Of a DNA stretch of 64,000 nucleotides, positions 44,604 through 53,933 are shown one piece after another (position 1 is the first letter of the stretch; each line of letters begins with the position of its first letter). A program made the position numbers and the translations under genes. The notes below the pieces were generated by a model. It saw only the letters and a list, made by a program, of their open reading frames with translations. It was not told the DNA's origin and did not search any database. The DNA lies in contig NC_066517.1 of the NCBI RefSeq assembly GCF_024679095.1, positions 17,313,600-17,377,599 of the forward strand, written 5' to 3'. Source of the DNA: Eriocheir sinensis (Eukaryota > Arthropoda > Malacostraca > Decapoda > Varunidae).

Positions 44604-45544
44604 ATGACTGGTGCCCCGCGTCGTCTAAATTTAACCCCCGGCAGGCGAAACACGTGGGGGAGCGGATCGTTTACGTCTTACACCGTCAGCCTCCTGCTCA
44701 CAGCTTACGCCCTCGAGTGGGTGTTGTAGGTATTGTTTTCCTATGCGTTATGTATCACTCCACTGCACTGGTAGATTGTGTACTTTCATCGCTGGTTGTT
44801 GGGGAGTCACGATTTTTTCTTTTTATTATGATTGTTTTCTTAATCGTCACTTTTTCTATTTTTTTTTGTTTTTTCGTTGTACGGGCATGTTTTGAGGCGA
44901 GATGGAGAAAGTGACGAAAGGAGAATACTGGAAATGGAAGTGCAGGGAAGAAGAAGGAGAGGAAGACCTAACACGATATGAAAGGAATGCATAGCAGCAG
45001 ACGAGAGAAAAGGGCCTGAACACTAACATGACAGGCGATAGAGGAACGTGGAGGCGGGTCATCAAAAACAGCGACCCCGTATAAAGACGGGCTAATAAGA
45101 TGGCGAAGAAGTTGTATTTCCAGCGCTCTTACAACGGCGAAATTGAAAGAAAAATTTCGGTAGCTTCTGAACGTTTTTTCTTTCGCCAAATTTCGAAAAC
45201 ATCACTTCCAATTTCCATGTTTAGAGGGACGTGATCTAGATAGGCCTAAATACATCATACTATAGAAAATTAATCACTATGGGCCTACCTCAGATGATCG
45301 AAGGGCAGGCATAGCTTTACTTATATTCACGACTTTAACTGAACTATTTCGAAACTTTGAAAATCAATCGAGAAAGAAGAATAAACGATAAATAAACCAA
45401 CAAACAACACTTTTTTTTCACATCTCACACCTTTTGACTTCGTGGAGTTAAAGACAGAAAAAAAACATCACAATTTCGAAAAAAAGAAGAAATAGAGAAA
45501 AACTTACCTATTTTGATCTCAGTAGGATCGAACTTGGGCGGCAT
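41626..45544 (-). CDS. RPL12: 60S ribosomal protein L12 (uL11)
   Basis: Component of the 60S subunit at the base of the P-stalk (GTPase-associated centre). Exons in transcript order: 45544-45508, 43499-43366, 42437-42327, 41841-41626; in phase, 165 aa, identical in length to the human protein. It starts [11 protein letters not shown] and continues [60 protein letters not shown], and ends in [18 protein letters not shown]... The proline-rich N-terminal hinge and the C-terminal rRNA-binding domain are intact. Intron 1 is about 2 kb. Other animals host snoRNAs in RPL12 introns; I could not identify one here. Convergent with ZW10. Confidence 0.98.
42450..42620 (+). repeat. 56-bp minisatellite in RPL12 intron 2
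   Basis: Three copies contain CACATGTTCGTAGCGGAGTA then ATTCATTGCAGGAG. The array begins only about 12 bp upstream of the exon 3 acceptor (minus strand). Confidence 0.9.
43500..44210. other. RPL12 intron 1, proximal part
   Basis: Poly-G runs at about 43,998-44,010 and 44,041-44,052. Otherwise AT-rich unique-looking sequence. Confidence 0.5.
44211..44460 (-). mobile_element. tRNA-derived SINE-like element, copy 1 (RPL12 intron 1)
   Basis: On the minus strand the head contains GGTTCGGATCCCGACTGG, which fits a tRNA B box/T arm. The tail ends in CAACTTTACC-type repeats. The body matches 46,233-46,525 (GTGCTCATCTCCGTTGC; GAGCCTGTGG). The A box is not convincingly seen. Confidence 0.6.
44568..44602. 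repeat. (GA)n microsatellite
   Basis: About 17 GA units in RPL12 intron 1. Confidence 0.95.
44885..45085 (+). pseudogene. LINE reverse-transcriptase C-terminal fragment
   Basis: Translation in shifting frames gives [15 protein letters not shown] and then [20 protein letters not shown] and KNSDPV before a stop, the usual ending of many LINE-encoded RT proteins (G.RRRGRP...W...I...DP). At least one frameshift and in-frame stops show that it is dead. Confidence 0.75.
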
Positions 45545-45589
45545 GGTGGCGGCGAGGCGATGGGCGTGTGTGCAGCCTCAGTGATGGTC

Positions 45590-45606
45590 TCGGGGGGAAA
45601 GGCAGG
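45590..45606 (-). promoter_or_regulatory. candidate TCT initiator of RPL12
   Basis: On the minus strand GCCTTTCCCCCC matches the polypyrimidine TCT initiator (YCTTTYY) used by ribosomal-protein genes. A start at C45601 would give a 57-base 5' UTR. The position is plausible but not proven. Confidence 0.4.
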
Positions 45607-45788
45607 CTTGGCATTGGCACCAGACGGCTTTGGCACCCCACGTGGAGCCAAGGGAGGGAGGGAGGAATCGGGTGCCACGTGGGGGGATGAGGGTATGTTG
45701 CGGGAGGAAAGGCATGCGGGGAGGTAGAATTTGAAAGTTTGCTCAACAGAAGGAGTTTGAACATTTAACAGAGCAGGGAGATGAGGGT

Positions 45789-46044
45789 ATATCGTCGCCT
45801 TCGTAAACAAACCGCCAAAGTCATTATTTTCTACCTTACAGGAAATCAGAAAAGAACTGCCATTATCTCATTTGACTTAAAATTTAGGCAGAAATGAAAA
45901 GGCCAGTTCTAGAACACTCAAACCCTGAATGACGAAGGCAACTATACAGAAATGGGCGTCACTTGTTGATAAATTGATGTAGACAAAAACCTGGAAATCG
46001 CTGAAAAATGACTTAGACGATTATTTTATGACGGTGATGATATT
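45789..46044 (+). mobile_element. MITE-like element, copy 2
   Basis: It is close to full-length and similar to 4621-4875, sharing TTCTAGAACACTCAAACCCT and AATTGATGTAGACAAAAACC. The inverted ends begin ATATCGTCGCCTTCGTAA. Confidence 0.65.
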
Positions 46045-46232
46045 GCGATCGTTAAGTGGAAGCGAAAGGAATAGAGAGAAGGGGAAACACTACATATTTT
46101 ATTTGGTGCGTTTCATTCATGCATTTAGTGGGTGGCTTCTTCAGCATTTTATCGCAGCTGTATTATTTTCTTCTGACGTGATAATCTCTGGAAAGTGTGA
46201 TGCGTCTTCTAGTGCGGGGAGGAAATTAAGTC

Positions 46233-46525
46233 ATGAGGGAAAAGGTAAAGGTAAAGTTGGGATCATAATTAAACGCCATAGCTGTGCATGGCGACGATGC
46301 TCATCTCTGTCGCGTTGGCCCTTTGAGCCTGTGGGGTGGGGACTGGGGGGGGGGGGGGGACCCATTAACATGACACAGGGCTAAGGTGACATTTGGCCAA
46401 CAGTTTGCCTTCCTCGGGCTTCTCCAGGAACCCATTTATCGACTAGCCCAAAAGGAGGGATGGACAGCTGGGTGGGCTTGCACGCCGACTGCCCAGACCG
46501 GGATACGAACTCGGGTTTTCAATAT
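46233..46525 (-). mobile_element. tRNA-derived SINE-like element, copy 2
   Basis: On the minus strand CCCGAGTTCGTATCCCGGTC is a B-box-like head. The tail is a short (CTTTACC)n run at 46,233-46,250. It is interrupted by a G run at about 46,346-46,360. Confidence 0.6.
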
Positions 46526-46769
46526 AGATGACGGGATTGGAATGATGAAGTAAAAGGACAAACAAATAAACAAAAAACAGTAGATGGAATTTCATATGAG
46601 GGAAGGCAGAAGATATAAGTACGGTACGTGTTGGAGAAGGAAGTACTATAGACGGATAAGGGAACACGCAACATAGAGGTAAACCATGTGCCAATATAAG
46701 ACGAGATAATCACAAGTAGCTAAAAGGAATGTAAAAAGATATGGGGAGAGCAGATCGAGTCACTTAAAG

Positions 46770-47260
46770 GAGAGGAAGGAAGGTCCGAAGAACGTGCGTA
46801 GGAAGGTAGGAATTAGGGAAAGGAGGAAACAACGTAGAAAAATAGAAACGAAGGAAGGAAGGGAAGAACGAAAGAAGAGAAGAACGAAGGAAAGAACGTA
46901 AGAAAGCATGAAGGAAGGGACCAAAGCGTAGGAAGAAAGGAAGGAAACAAAAAACGTACGTAGGAAGGTAGGAATTTAGGAAAGGTGGAAAGAACGTAGA
47001 AAAGTGGGAAAAAAGGAAGAAAGGGAAGAACGAAAGATCGAAGACAAGAACGAAGGAAAGAACGTAAGAAAGCATGAAGGAAGAAAGGAAGGAAATAAAA
47101 AACGTACTTATAGGAAGGTAGGAATTATAGGGAAAGGAGGAAAGAACGTTGAAAAGTAGGAAGGAGTTAAGGAAAGGAAGAACGCAAGAAGGAAGGAATT
47201 AAAGAACGTAGGAAGGTAAGGATCGAGGAAGGGAGGAAGGAATTATAAGAAGGGGAGATA
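46770..47260. repeat. purine-rich (GGAA) degenerate tandem repeat
   Basis: AGGAAGGTAGGAATT and GAAAGAACGTAAGAAAGCAT phrases recur at intervals of about 150-180 bp in an almost pure purine strand. Confidence 0.75.
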
Positions 47261-47526
47261 TTAAACGAGAAAAAGCAAGGGAATAAAAAATAAAAAAAGA
47301 CAGGACAAGAGAGGGAGTTCTTGGTGATGACTGGGCTCCGGGGGATGTTAATCGATGCTGCTTAATCCTCGCAATTTGTCAACTTTATCTATTTAATTAT
47401 CTATCTATCGTCTGCTTTCTTCTTTTCTAGGTTTGTCGGGGTTATAAACTTTTTGGGTATACTCTTCCTACTCTACTTATTGTACTGTAGAATTAATTAC
47501 TGCTTGTTTTATTGTTGTTAGTGGTG

Positions 47527-47655
<129 letters not shown>

Positions 47656-47694
47656 AAAAGTTGGAAAGTTTCGTTTAGTCGGCGCAACATCTGT

Positions 47695-47816
47695 GGTCAT
47701 ATACCGGAGAGAGAGAGAGAAGGGGAAGGAATTATTGAAGGGAACAGACCCCATTGGGACGGGACACAACCCCCGATTAATACCTGGTACCCATTCACTG
47801 CTGGGTGGACAGGGGC
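47695..47816. repeat. possible SINE fragment between two GA arrays
   Basis: ACCTGGTACCCATTCACTGC then TGGGTGGACAGGGGCG resembles a segment in the 46.2-kb SINE-like copy (AGGAACCCATTTATCGAC). Weak support. Confidence 0.35.
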
Positions 47817-47823
47817 GTAGGGT

Positions 47824-47826
<3 letters not shown>

Positions 47827-47898
<72 letters not shown>
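47827..47898. repeat. (GA)n microsatellite
   Basis: About 36 GA units. Confidence 0.95.
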
Positions 47899-48299
47899 AT
47901 TCATCTTTCAACAGTACAATACTTCACTTATACACCCACAAAAAGAAAGTGACTAACTGGAAGATGAAAAAGAGAAACAAAAGAGAAATAACACGAATAT
48001 AAACTAAAAAGCGAGCAAGAAAGATGAAGAAAGACGACAAGAATGACCCCAAAAAAGACAAGAGGACAAAAAAAAGTGGGATTATGAAAGAAATAATAAG
48101 AGAAGGCTAAAAAAAATAATGAAGATCAGACAACGAGCACTTGGTCCCTCCGTCCGTGCCTTTGTCTCCCCCTCTCTCTCTCTCTCTCTCTGCTTAACAT
48201 ATACATCCCTATGACAACAAAGAACGCCAAGACGTCTCATCAAAGTCCCCGTAAAGCCATTCGGGGACAAAGATGTAAGACGAAGGTATTGACCGGTGG

Positions 48300-48547
48300 G
48301 CCACATCTCCTCCTCCTCCTCCTCCTCTAGCTCTTCCCTGCTCTCCCTCTCTCTCTTTCTCTTTCTCTCTCTCTGCAGCTCTCCATGTCTCCCACGGGAA
48401 TGAGTGACGTATGACTGACCCTCCTCCTGCCTCCCTCCCTCTCTTCTGTCCCCCTCCTCCCTCCCTCCCTTCCTTCTTCCTCCTCCTCCTTCTCCTTCTC
48501 CCCGTCTCCTCTCCTTTCTTTTGCCATTCCTCCTTCCAGCTCCCATG

Positions 48548-48595
<48 letters not shown>

Positions 48596-48666
48596 ATGGT
48601 GTGTTGTTACAGCCTTTATCTCTCTCTCTCTCTCTCTCTCAAAGTAGTCAAATTCACTAGTGTGTA

Positions 48667-48732
<66 letters not shown>
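48300..48732. repeat. pyrimidine tract with (CT)n then (GA)n
   Basis: CTC/CCT-rich sequence is followed by CT arrays at 48,549-48,591 and 48,617-48,640 and a GA array at 48,671-48,732. The last two could pair as a hairpin. Confidence 0.9.
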
Positions 48733-48735
<3 letters not shown>

Positions 48736-51700
48736 AGGATGTTTTTTTAATCTTGTTTTGAGAATGTCTTGTGAGATAATACTTTTAGTACAGCGATTGT
48801 AGTGTCCAAAATAATTCTGAAGTATTTTATATCAACTTAGCATGTCCTGAGGTTCTGAATTTGGTGGAATTGCACTGAATTAGGAACAAGTATCATAGAA
48901 TTGCCTCAGGTCATTGGGTAGCAGAGTAGGTTGAGGGGTTAGGTGGGTTCATGATACACTGAGGACACTATTGTCTGATCTGATCTTTATTTTTGAGTAT
49001 TTCAAACTACAGGTTGCATATATGTATATCAGTTCAGCACTGTCTAGCCCCTACCTTGTTCCGCCTAGGCTAACTATGATCACGACACTCTCATTACCCT
49101 ACACTTCATACACCTCGTACAAGACTACATCATCCAGATATATAACAAAGTACACAAACTAGAGACTCTCTAAAAATAGCACATAATTTTCTAGTGAATA
49201 ATTTCAGCATCTAGTCTTCTTCTCTTACCATGTACAAAATGATTACTATTTTTGTTCAAAATTCACAGAATAACCATCTGTCTCCAATAACAGCAATAGA
49301 CAAAACATAATATTGCTTTGCTTAATTCAAAATATGTTTGCATAATGGGCAGGCCCTTAGGCACTGTGCTGGGCCCTTTAGCGGGGGCAGGGCCGGAGCG
49401 GGGGGCGCCGACCCTGCCCCCGCGCCGTCAGCCAAGGCTCTACCTCACCAGGGGTGGTCCGTGGCACGCACATGCGAGTACATCAGTTGAAAAACAAATG
49501 CCTATCACAGGAGGCAACTCTCCCACCTCGATATACTATGTGTGCCAAATGCTCCAATGTGCAATATTAACTTGTGCATAGCAGAAGGAGTTAGTTCTCT
49601 CCTAGTCAAGAGAATGAAATAAATTTTTGCACTTAACTTGTTTCTCGTGTAAAGCAAAGGAATGTTCAGTACTTGGCCAAGAAATACCTTCAAGGTATTT
49701 GGTCAGAACCATTATGAAAATAATGCTATCCCACTCATGCATCGTATTGGCATCATCTAAGTGTTTAAACAAACAGGCGCTGCGGCAGCCACCCGCCACA
49801 GGGCTGCGTCGGGGGGCTGCCGCTCGCCTGCGACTGGAGTCTGGCATCAGCTTATCATACAAGAGATTGGGCACAAGGAGTGCAAAATAAAATACTGGTG
49901 GAGCTCAAGGGGTGGGGTACTGTAAGGGAGAGGAACCTGTTTAGGCGAGGAACTTGGGTTGCTACATGGCTGCCTCAGACCCTCGTGGGTCTGGGCTCTG
50001 GTAGGAATGGTTGGTGTCCGGCGCCGCGACCTGACCTCAGCTGGCCTGGGCCCTGCCGCGACGCCATACCACCTGCCGCCCAGCCACGCACGCCGCTCCG
50101 TGCTCACAAAAAATAACCTTCACAATATTTTGGCGTGGGGAGGGCGGACGGATGGCGGACACACTGGGCAGGAGGTAGAGGGTGGTGGGACGAGGCTACG
50201 CTCCCCGCCGTCAGACTAGCATTTGACACTATCACACTTCACGACAGACCTCCCGCGGCGCCTCGCACCGAACTAGAAAAGCCAGGAGGGGCGAGGGGTC
50301 GATTTCACCCCCACACCCGCATCACAATTTCTCTGACTCGTTGTTAACCTACAGGAGTGGGATTGACAAACGTAATGATTGTCATCAACGCCACGACCTC
50401 CGACCATATCCTCCTGATGCGGTCGGGGTGTGACCACTGGGAGACGCAAAGCAGATACTAATATAATAAAAGGAAAGTCTATCTCGTATGATTGCATAAG
50501 AAGAACCAACTAGACACTAACGTATCACGAGTGTGCGAGGACGAGGGAGGCTGTATCTTAGGACCCACGTTACCGGGGAGCGAAACCTGTGCCCTGAGGC
50601 GACGTGAGGACGACGTAACGTGAAGCTGGGGAGGAGTGTGTCTCACGTGCAGGCCGCCAGGGGTGACCTTGGACTCAGAGGGAAAGAGGAACTGGTGGTA
50701 GTGGTTGTGGTGGTGGTGGTGGGGGGTGGGAGTGGAGGTGGAGGTGTATATGGGGGAGGAGGAGGATACAAGCACAATAATGAAACAGGACGATATCCCA
50801 GCCAACACCAAATGAAACAAACCGTGACAGCATGAAGTCACGAGATTGCAAGAAGCGCAAAGACCGTTCTTGGAGTGTTTTGCATCAGCTGGGACGGAAC
50901 TGCTCCTACACACGAAGACAGCACTGGGGAACGGTGGAGGGCTACAGGGTGGTGGGGCTGGTGTGGGGGAAAGGGAGGTGGTAGGGAGGGAGGGTTGGGT
51001 GGCCGGCACTGGGGGGAGGAGGGACCATCACAGCGAGACCAGGAACGGGTTACTCCTAACAGAGGGCGGGGAAGTAGCCTTATTATCACAAGCCATTGAT
51101 AATACTGATAGACGAGGGCTCTCCGCTGTGATGGCCCCCTGCTGCCGCATCGCGCATCTCTCCATGGCACAGGGATGGCCGTGGGAGAGGCTCCGGGGCG
51201 CGCAAAGGAAGACTCTATGTAATACTCTCCTCCGTGCGTGGCAGCCCAGCGGAGCCTCCCCCGCGGCCTCCACGACACCCAGCGCTGGCCGGGGGGCTGC
51301 GAGGTGGCACAGGGTCAGTGTATGGCGGGTCTGGTCTGGGTGGGGGGAGGCTGGGAGTCAGGGGCGGCAGGAGAGGCGCTGCCCAGATAGACACACGCAC
51401 ACAGGTGCGCAGGAACAAGCCCTGTCCTGGAGGGACTGAGCCATGAGCGCCGCCTTGCCTCTGTGCAACCCGTCAGTTGTCAGAAGACAAGGTTGGATGG
51501 CTGTCTGTCTGCCGGGGCAGCGCCGCCGCTGCCGCCCCCCTGTGTTTCCTGAGCTGCCTACAAATTCACGGGCTACAGGGAAGGAATGTCTTTTCATTAA
51601 TCTATCACCTGTGAGGTAGTCACTACGAATCGGGAAGCAAAAAGACTGCTGGCTTTCAATACCACCTATTGCATAGGACAAATATACAGAATTTCTAAAA

Positions 51701-53028
51701 ATAAACAATACTTCTATAAAGGAGATTACAAAAAATCTGTTTGAAAATAATAATTAATATAATAATAATGATAATAATAATAAGGAGGAACTTAATATCT
51801 ACCCTGATAAAGAGTACATACGATTATCATACTTCAGTTATCACTTGTATGCACCACCAAGCTTGTGGACTGAACATCTTGTGCAACCAACTGTCGATCA
51901 TTCTCCGGCATGAGTGGAAGAATCTGGTAAGCTGTATGCAGTGAAGGCAATGCTGCACGGCCGCCCCGCCCCGACAGGAGTGCCGGAGGGGCGGGGAAGG
52001 ACGCGACACCCCCTCACAGCAGCAGGCAATGCGGGGGACGGGGCAGCCAGGCCGGTATTACAAATTCCTCTGACGGGCAGACTGACGGAGATTCATTCCA
52101 TGGGGCTGTGGGTGGTTGTGGTTGTGTTGGTGGTGGTGATGGTGGTGGCGGTGGTGGTGGTGGGGGTCTGTGTGCACTAAGGCCGAGACTCACCACGCTG
52201 GGGTCTTGATCTGGGTCCACTAGCCAGGCGATTACAAGAATGGGATAGATTAGGTGCATGAGAAACTGTGTTGTTGCTGTTGTTGTTCTTGTTAAACTGT
52301 GGCAATGCTGTTTTGTTATTTTCTTAAGGCGTGTGTTTGTTCTAGTTATGTTAGTAATGGGACAGACAAGCTTTTTCTTTCTATGAATAGCTAGCTCTCC
52401 TATCAAAAAATATAGCTCTAGTGAGTGTTTAACTCTGTACAATATATAGTTACAGCTACAGTCACTGCATCACTCGCGGCTCAGACTCACACACATACCA
52501 CTACCTCTTGTCCCTATGAGGGCAACTGCAACTCCCTTCCATATCATAATTTAGGAAAGGATTAACTGGGTGTGATGTTTGATTGAAGTGCACATGAACT
52601 GGTAATGATTTCTATCAGTCTTTCTCTAAAGGTAGTCAGGTGGGACTTCAGTGATTTTGTAAAGTCAGGATCAGACATCTTTCAGAACTTTTCGTTGATG
52701 CTAACTGGGCTGCCTCACCAACTTCCCAGTTAGCAAAGAAGTGAAAGGAAGAGTCACAACAATAATTCACAGAAGGGAACAATTCAAACTTGCTCCCTTG
52801 CCAAGAGTTTTAGTATTCAAACAAAAACTAAAGTAAATGGCGACAACTGAGTTTCAGATAACACATAAAGCAAGAAAGAGTAAAATGGAGAGAAACAAAG
52901 ACAAAACTAAGGGTGTCTGATGAGAAAACCTCAAAATGAAGATGAACTACGGAGTGTGTCAAGGAGGAGGAGCAAGAGACTATGGCCTAGCGTGAGGGAG
53001 GGGAGGAGGGAGGGGGTGAGCTGGGCCT
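48733..53028. other. long region without a supported gene
   Basis: AT-rich parts alternate with GC-rich patches (about 49,365-49,460, 49,785-49,850, 49,975-50,270, 50,850-51,560, 51,955-52,060). Also a GGT/GTG run at 50,695-50,740 and 52,105-52,170, and an AAT run near 51,745-51,783. Frames up to about 200 codons across the GC patches exist on both strands, without domains or conserved-looking starts. Confidence 0.4.
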
Positions 53029-53379
53029 TCATGCAACACAGAGCTCCTCCACCAGGCGCTGCTCCACCCCCAGCATGAGGTCTTCGCTGGGCACGTTGAC
53101 ACTCAGGAGGACGTGCTTCTTGATGCGTTCCTGGAGCCTCTGGGCCATGAGGTTAACACGCTGGGTGCCCTCCGTGGCCGGGCCCAGAAGGGAGGAGGTG
53201 GCGGGTGGCCCAACACGAGGGGTGAAGGCCGCCACGAGGGAGCCCAGTTTGGCCTCCTCCATGCCCACCCAGATGTACACACTGCCGGCCAGGTTCAGCA
53301 GCTGGTAGTACAGGGTGATGCCGCCCTCCTGCGAGCAAAACTCTCGCAGGTTCATTGTGTTTGGGGCGACTTCATCCAT
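53029..53379 (-). CDS. PSMG4: proteasome assembly chaperone 4
   Basis: Small chaperone that, with PSMG3 (Pba3/Pba4 pair in yeast), promotes assembly of the 20S proteasome alpha ring. One uninterrupted coding exon of 116 codons (human 123), starting MDEVAPNTMNLREFCSQEG. Family signals: a central YYQLLNLAGSVYIWVGMEEA strand-helix, TSSLLG (compare STSLLG in human), a LAQRL-like segment (MAQRLQERIKKHVLLSVNVP) and a C-terminal EQRLVEELC helix. The ATG chosen gives the full family length; a later Met (residue 9) would shorten it slightly. It lies 555 bp downstream of the HMG-box gene on the same strand. An intronless structure might suggest a retrocopy, but no poly-A tail or decay is seen. Confidence 0.9.
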   Translation of the reverse strand: MDEVAPNTMNLREFCSQEGGITLYYQLLNLAGSVYIWVGMEEAKLGSLVAAFTPRVGPPATSSLLGPATEGTQRVNLMAQRLQERIKKHVLLSVNVPSEDLMLGVEQRLVEELCVA

Positions 53380-53933
53380 TGCTTTGCTTGGTGCTTGCTT
53401 GCTTGTTTGCCTGCGTGCTTGCCTCCTTGCTCACCTACTTGCTCGCTTGCTTGGCTTCTGCAATTGCCACTCTCTCTCTCTCTCCCTCGTCTTGTCCGCC
53501 CGGCCGTCTGGACTTGTAGGAGGAGGAGTTGGTCGGTACTTATTGAGAGGCCAGAGTATGGCGTCCTCACAGCCACACCTTCACGTTTATAAGTTTCTTC
53601 TTAAGAATTCACACAGTTTTTTATAGTATATATAATATTAAAAATTATTTGCATGCATAATAATACTTCACTTGGCTTTTTCTTCTTTTTCAAAAGGCAA
53701 TTGTACTTGATTTATCTTTTTATAATAGTATACTGAAACAACACAGATGTTCTACAGAAGCTAAACTCACTCTAAGATTTGCACATTACAAACTACACTC
53801 ATAGAGGCAAAGTATAGGTCTCTTGGTTCTTGTGTTTGCTTGCTTGTGTGTTTTATGAAGTGCAGTTTGAATGATATTTGGGAAGTTAATGACTGGAGAT
53901 AGGAACTTTTTGCTACTTTGGGTTTGTTGTGTC
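53380..53933. other. spacer between PSMG4 and HMG-box gene
   Basis: It should hold the PSMG4 promoter and the 3' UTR of the HMG-box gene. It contains a GCTTGCTTGC-type repeat (53,385-53,455) and a short CT run. No TATA box is obvious. Confidence 0.45.

Noticed and set aside
42328..45507. snoRNA inside an RPL12 intron, as in other animals
   Set aside because: No convincing H/ACA (ANANNA plus ACA) or C/D (RUGAUGA/CUGA) arrangement could be picked out by eye; a covariance search would be needed to decide.
50846..51439. 197-codon plus-strand frame in a GC-rich patch
   Set aside because: Overlapping long frames on the other strand, Gly/Arg-rich low-complexity composition and no domain indicate a GC-content artefact.
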